Part shown: one piece after another, positions 47,501-59,721 of the stretch
Layout of the letters: each line of letters begins with the position of its first letter
Numbering within the stretch: the first letter of the stretch is position 1
NCBI RefSeq assembly: GCF_964340395.1
Contig: NC_135550.1
Location: forward strand, 9,827,408-9,891,407
From: Glandiceps talaboti
Taxonomy: Eukaryota; Hemichordata; Enteropneusta; Spengelidae
Direction of reading: 5' to 3'
Length of the DNA: 64,000 nt
The notes under the pieces: generated by a model
What the model was told of the DNA's origin: nothing
Databases searched by the model: none
What the model saw: the letters and a program-made list of their open reading frames with translations, nothing else
Program-made: the position numbers and the translations under genes

Positions 47501-50500
47501 CACAACATGTTTACACTGATTTACAGTAAAAAATACAACTAGGAGTACATTGTATTTGACATCAATTATTCAGGCAGGGAAGTTTTATTGTAATTGAATC
47601 CAGACATGGATAATAATCCAGTCGTCTCTCAGGACCAAAAATAGATACTGAGGCTTTGATAATACCAGGTGGTACTATAATTTGATGAGATGACTTCTTC
47701 TAGCCCACCTGAATGACTCCCTATGGTGAAGACAATGATACAAATCCTACCTGAAAGACTCCCTATGGTGAAGACAATGATATGTCAAGACTTCCTCTGA
47801 AGGCCATATACCTGAAACATAGCAGGAAGCCCAGTAAATTATAGTTAGGGTGACTGTATCTTTTTTTTATGTTTCTCTTTACTTTTTCTTGGCAACTATG
47901 GGTTGATCGGTCGGTTGGTCGGTCGGTCGGTTGGTCGGTCGGTCGGTCGGTCGGTCGGTCGGTCGGTCGGTTGATTTAAAAAAAAAGGTAGAAATATAAA
48001 AAAACCATCTTCTTCATGTTTCTCTGCCTCTCTTAGCTTTCATCATTACATTTACATACGTCATGTAACGTCTTCTGGTAAAAACTTTCCAGTTTTTAGC
48101 TGTCCATTGACAAATACGACTAGTAGATTTATTGTCTCTCTATGCAAATGGTTATTATGTCTTCCATACACAAACAGCAAAGATCACACATTAATGAAAT
48201 GAAATTATAAGTGAGCATAGGTGTATATATTATGGAAAATATTGGTTTTGGGTTTGATGTCCAAAATATTCATTCATAAATAAACAAATTACAAAGGCTT
48301 TGGTGCTCATTTTTACATTTTTGGTTCTAATCACTTTTCTCATTTCCGTTTCCAATAACGGATTGAATGTTTCCTTTGGTTGAATAAATCACCATGGTAA
48401 CTTACAAACATTTCCAGTGTTGTTGAAGCCAGTGAGTTCTTCAATTCCTAGGGGACCAGTTAATTGTCTACAAATAACAAATAAAATTAGCCAAATCAGA
48501 GTTGAAAAGCTTGTTAGTGAATACATCTGGTAGAAAATGAAAACCCAGTTTTCACTGGTGGGCTAACAACATGTAGATAATATGACAAATAGTACAATAT
48601 TGAAGACTCGAAATTTGTCTATTCTACATAAGGAGATAGGAATACTTCTGCCTGAATTTAAACTACAAAATACAGGATGGTGCAGTCAACAAAACTGTTC
48701 TTGCAAAAAGCTGTTTTTTCAATCGGTAGTGGGAGGGGAACAAACAAGGAAGTATTACAATGGGAAAGTCCTGATTTTGATACAGTGGAAGGAGGGGGAG
48801 GGGGCATAGAAATGTGGGGGAGGGGCGCACATTGTGCATGTCAAAATGAATTGTTGGTATAGAGGAAAGCACAAACGGGGAGTGGCCCGGGTAAATCACT
48901 TGAGTGGGTTGTGGGCTGGTGGGCAAGTTGAAACCCACATGTGAGGGAGGGAGGGAGGGAGGGCAGATATCCTTTGCAACCACTGGGAGGGCACATAAGA
49001 ACAGCTGAATACCCTCCCCACAATTTTTTTTTTGGGGAGGGGTGTAAGACGATTCTACTTAAAAAAATCCTATTTGGTTTGAAACAATATATAATTAATG
49101 AAAACCAGTGCACCTGAAAATGCAATACATGTGCATGTGTGAGTATGTGTGTGTGGGGGGGGGGGGGAGAGGAAGGAGTCAATTGCTTTAACTTATAACA
49201 GCCCAGATACTTGGCTATATACAGGTCTTTGCATTGAAAATGTCTATTTTGTTGAGCCAATATGTCAAGTCAGATAGCCAAGTCGCTAGGCTACTATGAA
49301 GTTTAGCAAGCTGTGATTTCACTATTCAAAACTAGCACTGTGATGTATTCTTGTCAGTAACCTGTATCCTGACAGAACTATGTAATAAATTATTGCTAGG
49401 ATTCTTAGTACAGAATCAATATTGATAACATATCAAATTTCATAGTTGATGGAAGATAATAGTTAATAAATAATACTTATTTGCAGTCTAGATTGCATCG
49501 ACTTGATAGCAGCAAGTGTATGTCGTTTAATATATAATTAAATAGTAACTTTATATAAATCAAACAACTATGTTCAGTTTACATGTAATACAATTGTTGG
49601 TTTGTGAAAACAATCAAACATTCTATCTGAAGTAATTGGTAGTTGTATGGTTTCCAGTATCACTCTGATACATAAATCTGTATGTTTCTGTTTTTGTCTG
49701 TAAATCCCAGATGCTACTCATGTACAACAAGGATCAAATATGTTTCTTTATATATATATACAGTGCTCAATACATTTATCTAGAGTGGTATAAATAACAC
49801 AGTATCAAGCAAGATATACAGAAGTCGTTACACAGTGGGTTTCACACTGTTGCGATCACCAATGTATTGAGTTACAAACACAGACTCGGTCAATGTTGTT
49901 TCACATTGACTTTTCAAGTAGGAAGCCATCATAAAATTGTTTTGTAAATTAAAAATCTAAAATAAATACCCCCCAATCCTCATCCATATGGCCACTTATA
50001 ACAAACTCTGGTAAAAGCCACACATCCCTCAACTAGACAACATATATGATTTTTGATAAACATTCTCTGTAAAGTCTCCCAATCTTTAAAATACATGAAA
50101 GAACATACACCAATATATCAGTACCTTTAAACATTAAAGTCTATCTCCCACAGTAACTGTCATAAACACAAACCATCAGCTATTAAATATTGCAAGTGGG
50201 TCAAAGGTCACGACTCCAGCAGGTAATGAGATATTGACATACAAATGTACACCACAGAAAAATGATGACAGAAGACATATCTCAGTTTTAGTGGAGTGTC
50301 TATAATGATCTTACACTTGATATCATATCAAAGTTATACATATATATAGGAGTCCGAACACAGTAACAGTCACCATGTTCAATATTGTGACTCAGGTTTC
50401 ACGTTTGGTCTCAAGAGAAAATCTCCTGCTGATAAAAAAAATATGTGAATCTGCAAAGATTTTATGAGCCTGATTGGAATTTTTGATCTTTAAAAGGTAT

Positions 50501-53500
50501 TATATATGGGCCATTATTTTAGCATTTCAGTTGATCTTACCAAAATATCCTAATTTACCTTTATACATGGTTACAAGTGTATGTGCAGGGACAAGATTTA
50601 ATTAATATGAAAATTGATTTTGCTAAAAAAGAAAAGAAAAAAAAAGAGAGAATAAAATTGATAACTGATGCTAAATTTTGATTTAAAAAGTTTACTATCT
50701 CTGACAATTGCAGTTATGGAGATAAGCTAAAACCTCCCACCCCCACCCCCACCCCCACTTCTACTGGATTAGTTCAAAATAATTGAGATTTAGTCTGTAA
50801 ATTTATGATGAGTACTGTACTTACTGCCAGATAACAAAAATGCCTACAAAGGAAAAATCTTACATCTAATATACGGTATTTTTCAATTACAAATATATGA
50901 GACTTTACAGGAGCACAAGCCGCTGAGTTAATATTGTATCTGGGAGTAGTTTATGCTACACATTAAAAGGTACTCAGAGTATTTTACTTAATACTGAAAC
51001 ATACTTAACCATCACTTGCAATTAACTGAACTCAAACCTGGTGATCAAGACTTAACCCATAAAACAATCCAAGGAGGTAAATAATCTTACATATCAAAAA
51101 ATATTCAGGAAACCCCTACTATGCAATCAACTGTTCTAAAAATGCCAGAAGACAATCGTAATGTTATAGAAGACATGCATCGACATTGACATTATACTAG
51201 AATGTGGTTTTATTGAAGTATTTTCACTTCAGTATTATAAAAGCTTATAAACTTAGCTTGTGCCACTTTCAAAAACTAAATTATTATCAAATGATGAGAG
51301 AACACGAAAGGCATCAAGTATTGACACCAGTAACTAGTACATACGTAATAGAAATCCGGAGAATCTAATATACATGGAGTCAGTGGTCAAAGCTGCACTA
51401 ACTGCACCTGGTACATTTTTTGAAACTTTTTTATTTTTTTTAATATAGGTATATTAGTGATATCCCATACACCCTGAATAGTATTGAAATACCTGTGCAT
51501 GTGGATAAACACATCTGTGTCCTGGTATACATAGCAATATTATGGTGCAATATAGCCAGTCAAATTGATTTTTGGGTCCACACCTAAAATTCAGCACACC
51601 AATAAATCATGAATTACACTAACTTACTCTACTACTTACAGATAAAATTGACCTCAAATTAACATGTACAATGTCTAATTATGATATTTAAAAAAAATTT
51701 CAGTGACTATATTGTTGGTTGCGTGATCACAAAAAATATACCCCAGTTACAGATAGTGTGTGGCTTTAAATGGTGATTACCTATTAATTACTTCTGGTAC
51801 TTTACACTTACACATTCATTACTTCTGGTACTTCTGTAATGAAAGCACTTGGCCATGACTTACAGGAGATATCATCTTATTACTAGTACTTGCCAATGCT
51901 ATTTAAACAATGTATCGAGATCCATGACACTGATCACAAGGTTTCAAATTTACATAGACACACAAAAAAAAAAACGCACAAACATTCCTTACACAGGGTC
52001 TGTTCTGTATTTTGTATATGTTATTGTTATCATTAACAAAATACATAGCATACACTGTCACTATATGTAAGTGATGTTTGTGTGTTATCTTTATTGTGTC
52101 TATCTCAACATCAATACTTGTGACCTTGCAGTCTCCCAGATCTTGATACATCTTGTATTAGCATTTAAAAATGAAATCTCCTGTAACTTAAAGTGGTTAA
52201 TGTGTGCCTGGTATTAATATTAGACGCTCCTGTAAACAGTGCATGATAGTTGTCTATGACGTCAATTTTTCTAGCTGACCACTTGAAATGTCAATTTCAC
52301 AAAAAAAGTAATAATGTAATTAATTGCAAGTGCTGTATTGGTTTGGTTTATATGTCACTATTTTATTTTTTTAATTTCTGTTAGTAATATTTAACATTTT
52401 TGTAATTTCACTGTTTACAGTATGCAATTTTGTACATACACATGTACATTGTATGCAATTACGGCTGTTGAATAGTTTATTTGGTTAACAGTGAAATATA
52501 CAAAATGGCAAAGTAAATGCACCTGAATGATTATAGTTTGACCAAAATATTGTTTATCCTAAGATCACTTTGTTATGTTAGCTGTATTTACCAAAACCAT
52601 ACTTTCTATGGTGTACTAAAATAGTAAAAGATCGATTTGTGTTGGTCTTCACGTTCCAACTCATATAACCCATGACAGCTATATTTTTTATCTTGTTAAA
52701 TTTATCATATTTCATATATTAAGAACTATATCAATACAGAGTTTACATAACTTCATATACAGCTGTATCATCAATGTTCTACACATAATTTTATGATAGA
52801 ATTACAGTTAATATGAATGTACCTGGTAAATGTACTAACGGGAGCAAGTCCCATTTCCAGGCCTCTAAAAATTGAAAAACTCAAGAAAAAGACAAGAATA
52901 CAAAACACTCAAACAAAACTAACAAAATGCACATAAAAAAAACACATTACAAGGCATAATATATATAATCAATCTTGCCAGGTGGACTTGAGATGATAAT
53001 CTTGCAAAATTGCATTTAAAAATTTTTTTCAGAGACAAGTTAAAATAAAAATCAATATTCAAAATACTACAACAAAGACCATTATAAGTTGTCATACATC
53101 TCTGAATAGCACAGTGTTTGAAAACATTAATTCTACTGACATCAGGTCTAAAACAAGTAAAATTTCTAAATTTATATTAAAGCTTTGAATTTGACAGTGT
53201 GTACATATAGGATTAATAAATTTTGAACAGACTGTCTCCTTCTGTATTTCTATTATTGTTAATGAATCAAGAATTCCAAAAATTATGAACACATCAGCCG
53301 ATACTGATAAAACTATGAACAGACAAATGATCTCTAATTAGAAAAATAAATAACTAATTTATGAAGAATCTAGCAATGCTCTAATTGACTGTCTGTGATC
53401 TTAATTCAATAACTGGCATTCCAGAACTCTATTGAAAAATAAACTCTTTGGCTATTTGTCTCTGTATTTAACATCAAACTCAGAGTTTTAGCTTTCTATT

Positions 53501-54500
53501 TGTCCAATTAGTATTTGGTTGGTGGCAGCTGTTGTCAGGGTGTCAAGGGATGTCATCTTGAGACGAGTACCGTCAAACATGATGGGAATGTGTATAAGCC
53601 TCTTTAGTGGGATTGCTACAAGTATGTAGAGATTTCCTTTAAGAATACTTTGATGATCCATAGAAGACGTTTAGTGTTATTTCAATTGGGGCATAATTCA
53701 TTGCATGGCAAGATAGCTACACTATGGAGAATCCAGTCATACATCAATGCTAAAGTAGACAGATTGGGTTTTAACACAGATGGTACAAATTGACTGTCAG
53801 TTTACAGTTGTGTAGATGTAAGACTTTATTATTTGGTGTGTTACGTCCAAAGTGTTGTCAGTTAGTTGTAGAGAGTAAGACTTTATTATTGGGCTAGTGT
53901 GCGAGAATTGCTGATTATGTCAAAGTGTTGTCAGTTTAGTTGTAGATGTAAGACTTTATTGGTGAGCGAGAATTGCTGATTACGTCAAAGTGTTGTCAGT
54001 TAGTTGTAGATGTAAGACGTGTGCAACAATCGCAATCAAGAGTTGTCAGTTAGTTAAAGAGAGTGAGACTTTATTGGTGTGCGAGAATCGCTGATTACAT
54101 CAAAGTCTTTGAAACCTCTGCTCTTTCGACAAATCAGTTATTAAATGATTTAGACATGGAGTTAATAGTCGTTATAGAAACTGACTTAAAGTAATTGCGC
54201 GACTGCTGCGTAGGAGTGTTTTTAAATTTGAATAATTAAAGATAAGTGGATTAAATAATGGAGGAGAAAGAGTTTCTGATTTTTATCATAGCTAGAAGTG
54301 AAAGACATTTCAGCTCTTTAAAAATTGAATTAGAGATGTTTTTACCAGACAAAAGTACACGTCATGCACTCCGTTTTTTTTCTCATGTTGTTCACCTATG
54401 ATATTTACACACATTAATCTAAATCTGTCTGTCTGTCTGTCTGTCTGCCTGCCTGCCTGCCTGCCTGCCTGTCTGTCTGTCTGTCTTCCTGTCTGTGTCA

Positions 54501-54539
<39 letters not shown>

Positions 54540-57500
54540 AATCTTTAGATGACGAATTCAAATAAACAGAAAGATTGTACAAATTCCCAATAAAACGGTC
54601 TGAATGAATTCACCTAATAACAACAATTGACATTACCCAAGTGATGAATTCACCAGAGTCCAAACATTAGAAATGAATTTGACACCCATTGATTGATCCC
54701 ACATTTGTCGAAGCAAGCTGTGAGACTAGCAGATTTAGGTAGCTGATATTCCCTCTATAGGAGTAGTTGTGATTATAGTTGACTTGAAATAATACTCCCA
54801 GTGGTATTGATTACACTGTACATCAGCTTTTAAATCATATCACATTTGTTCCCGTGGTATACGACACCACAGTATGTCTATTTATCGGGATGCCAAGAAT
54901 TTTTTCAATAAAATTTGTTTCTAAAGATTAAGTGATGTGTAAGTTTGATCAAATTCTGAAAAAAAGAGAAGGGTGTTTGATATACTACACATCATCTCCT
55001 GTCATATGGTACTTACATTCAAGAGCCTCCACATTGTGAATGTCCAAATTACATGCATTCAGTGGTCAAGATTTATGTATCAAAGTATACTTTGTTCATC
55101 CCGTAAAGTAATTTTAACGAGATTTAGATTCCGAGCAGTTTTCAGTTTACAGTTTCAATTCTGTAGCGTGAGTTTCCTTTCGGAATTTGTAATTCAGGTT
55201 GTACAATTGAATCTTTTCAATGCAATCTTCAAACTCATCTTTTTTGGCAGTATACTACAAGGTGTGAATTTTTATCCTTATTTTTTTCTATCATCATCAT
55301 TTTCAGTCATGTAATTTTCTAAGGTTTCATCCTTAATTCACACATGTGCTGTATCAACATTTTATAGCCTTCTAAAGAGCATTGAGTTGCTGTGTGCACT
55401 TTTTTTTAATAAAGAAATTCAATCATTTATTATTTGCTATTTTAGAGCTTTTTGTGTGCTTTTTGTGACATATTCAGATAGACAATCTCCAGTACACAAA
55501 GGACTTATAACGAATGAAATGAACATTGAAATGAAACACAACATATGTCACAGTTGTTCTCCATCTTTTACATCAAATCATCATCAGAGATATTTCAAAA
55601 AGGACATTGAAAACTGAGTTGATGTTTTACTTTAATAAAGTTTTAAAAAAAATACAAGTCAAAGACAACATTTAGTATATTAGGTAAACTATAATGATTA
55701 TAAGTCATCACTCAAAGTTTGATGCTTTGCAAATGCAAATTACTAAAATTTGAATGCATGAAAACAATCTACAAAAATATTGAACATAGAAATACACCCA
55801 CTCGCTGCCTACACAACGCTGTAAAGTTCACCAAGGCCATATTCTGTCAATAAAAGGAGAAAAACATCCCCCAAATGAAATAAAACCTGACGAATGTTAA
55901 TCAAAACAGAACTATTAAGGTTAACATTTAAGGATGATAGAAATACAACATCTGACACCTCAGTAGTGGAAACTATTAAACTGCCATGATCTAGCTACCC
56001 GCGGCCCAATTCACATACATGTATAATTCAATATACAACATTTTTTTCCCCGTAGAATTACAATAATTATTCATGAGCTTAAATATTGAAAGAGATATTA
56101 TTATTGAATTATTAAGTCAGTAATTTTAATAATTTCTGACATTTATAGTTCTGGTGAATGATTAGACATTTCCCCCCAAATATTTTACTTCGTTCAGCGA
56201 AGGCAAATATAAGTGATGCAAAAAAAGCCTTGTATTAAAGTGACTTTGAGTCAAAGGCGAAAAGTGACAAAGCCCTTAGGTCATGAGTGTTTTCTGGCTA
56301 TTAAAAGAAGGAAAACATTGGGGAATACTACAATTATATCTGCAGAGGCATAATTTATTTAAAAGCTCAAAAAGTGATGATAATTTCGTACTTTTAGACT
56401 CGTAATACAAACATCGCAGAATGAAAGACGTAGACACGCATCATCTTAGTGTAATTTTAAAACAGTAAGGGTATAAATCTCATATTTTTTGTTCAAACAA
56501 GTTCAACTTGGCTTGCATGCGGTATATAATCCAGTATATTGCCATCACAGTGTCAGCCATTCCCCTTGTATCTGGAATAGTCGAGGTTTTGAAAGATGTG
56601 CTAAGTTTGGATATCGAATACGATTACAAGATATCTTGATTTGAGGATAACAAACAATGTGAGATTCACGTAGTACTAAATGTAAGCACCGAGAAGACGA
56701 CATTGTGATTTTTCTTTTTAACAACAATATCAGCATTTTTGAGATAACATTTACTAACAACAGTAATAGTCTTTCATAAATCAATGATAGTCCTTTTACA
56801 CAGTCTAATGGACATTGCATTAAGTGCAATATTTCTCTCCCAGGGACGTATGCCTTTTATATCCTTCTCTAGATAATCAAACTGAAGTTCTATTTTAGAA
56901 GACTAGATGGCAGAGATAAATGAGTGTTTGTGTCATTTTATATGAACAGTACATATATTATATCACCGCACTGTTCTTTACGATGACTTAGTTTTACTTG
57001 TTCGCACAAAAAAGACAGGTTGAACGAACAACTTAATTCAAACATGCCAGACAAGATATCGATAAAAAAAAACTTTCAGTCAGTTTAATTTAATTATCTA
57101 GGTGTGAGTAGTAGTGTGTTTATGGTGTTGTTGAGATACATCGTTAGCTGGTCGTACTTCCTGGCCCTCTTATTCTCCGCTTGTAATGATTACATTATCT
57201 AAACTGATAATACCAAATTTAAAATTTAAAATTTAAAATTTTTGCCCAATGTCGATGATGGTGAACCAAGACAACTAGTCAGACTGTCATTATTCAAATG
57301 AATCAGTATGTAAATATACACGAGTTACCCTACATGATGTGGAAATTTATATATTATTTACATATGTTTTATGTAAATTTAACACTATGGGTGCTGGATA
57401 ACCATGATAATGACTTTTAGGGGTGTGGCTACACGGAAATTTTTCTCAACACAAGCGGAAAAGTACGAGGGTTATAGGTGGTACGACTAGCTAAACAATA

Positions 57501-59629
57501 TATCTTGTCAACGCAGTAAACAGGCTTTGTGAGTAGGCACTTCTGAAATATCAATTTGATGTATACAAACCCCTAAAATATGGTAGCCATCTTCAACAAA
57601 TACAAATGTGGCTATCAATATTTACATTAAACACTTTAATGCGATGACCATTGAAGCAGTATTGACAGTTTCTGTTCTTTCATAAATATTAAGGGTTAGT
57701 GTTAGTTATTCTATCCATATGGTAGTCACTTATTTATTTGGACTACGACATGATGTATTTTCTATGATGACAATAAAATGAAAGATAAATTCAGTGACTA
57801 AATTCAGTAAATAGTTGGGACAATTCACACCAAAACATCGAGGCAAGGAAAGACTTTCATTTCCCTTGCAATAAAATTTAAAGAGGAAATTTAATACAAC
57901 GCATAATTTTTTTCTGTGTAATATGGTAATCATAATGAATTCATGGCCACTGGTATAATCCATACAATGCTGTATGGATGAGGATTGGGTATTTATTTTG
58001 GATTTTTAATTTATAAAACAAGTTTATCATGGCTTCCTACTCGGAAAAATCAATGTAAAACAACACTGACCAAGTCTGTATTTGTAATGCAATACATTGC
58101 AAAAAGCTGAAAAAAAGAAAAAAAAAAAAAGTGTAAAACGTTTGTTATTGTACGTAGAATAACAAACTTTTAAAACATTTATTAATTTTTTGCAGACTTT
58201 GTCATTTTTTTTTTCATCTCGATTTTTCAAGTAGGAAGCCATGGTAAAATTGTTCTATAAATTAAAAATCCAAAACAAATCCTCATCCATATGGCCACTT
58301 TAAGATTTAACATTTATTTGCATTTTTTTAAATATTCAAACGTGATGTACAAGAAGACAACAGAGATCAAAAGGCAAACAAAATAAATATATGGGTACAA
58401 TTTGCAGATTGAACATTTTTTCTTCTCAAACATTTATACTGGCATAGCATGCATAGTTGAATGTTATGGTGGGGGAGGGGGACACTGGCATTGTTAAGAT
58501 CATGGGAGGAAGTGGTGGTGGGGAGTATAGCGGCATAGTTGAAAGTTACAGGAGTTGGGGGGGGGGGGTACTGTGAGAGAGTTGAAAGTTATATGGGGGT
58601 AGTTATGCACTGGGCATGGTTGAAAGTTATGGGAAGGATTGGTTTAATATAATCAGTAAGAAAAATGAACATTTGTAAAATATCTTGAACTCCCTTTGTT
58701 TGTACTGCTCATCGAAATGTGTATGTAGGCCATGTTGTATTGGTGTTGGATTTCATGTTAGCTGGTCAAAGGTATGTAGTGTCATTGACAGACCTGCTGT
58801 GGTGACGTACACACTCTCATACTCAGCCTTAGACACAGTGCGAACACTTACCCCCCACACAGTGACAGTGACTCTCAAGGGGTCAATTACATGCATTAGA
58901 CACACCATCCTTGACTGAACACAATTTTTTAATTATTTATCTTATTTGCAGCAGGTCAGTGTATTTTAAAGGCTAACCATTTATCAAAATTCAGACAGCA
59001 ATGCATGCCTTGATGATGGATGAAGTTTTCAGACGCACAACAACAACCAATTTAATCTAGGATTGATATAAATCCTACACTGAGAATGATAGATGCTGAA
59101 GTCATGAAATATCAACTACATAACAGATGAACAGTAATCTGGAGTTGTATCCTTGTTCTCGATATCATAGCTAACATTTTTGTTTGAGGCATTAATTGCT
59201 ATAAATCCATCAATATTTCTTTTATTTGAAGAGAGGTAGAGAGAAATATCCAGCAAATAATTTGTCAGCAATCTCGAGTTGTATCTTTGTCCTCAGACTC
59301 CGAGTCCATACCTGACTACACATTATAATTGGTGTCTGTATCTGATTTCACTTTTTACTGTATCCCTACACCCACTCACATGTAGTCAATCGCAACTCAC
59401 AATATGTTAAATTAGTCTAAATTTTACAACCCGAAATAGCAGAGACAGTGAATGTCAGTACATGTATCAACAGCTTGCGATACACTTGTTATCAGCTATG
59501 CATTGCGAATAATGACAAAACTGTATGTAGTCATAGAACACTGAGTCCATATATTAAGAATATGATATTGCTGGCCAATGTTCCTTTCCTATCTGCTAGT
59601 TTAAGAGGAACACCAACACATTTATAAAA

Positions 59630-59668
<39 letters not shown>

Positions 59669-59681
59669 AAAAATAAAAAAA

Positions 59682-59721
<40 letters not shown>

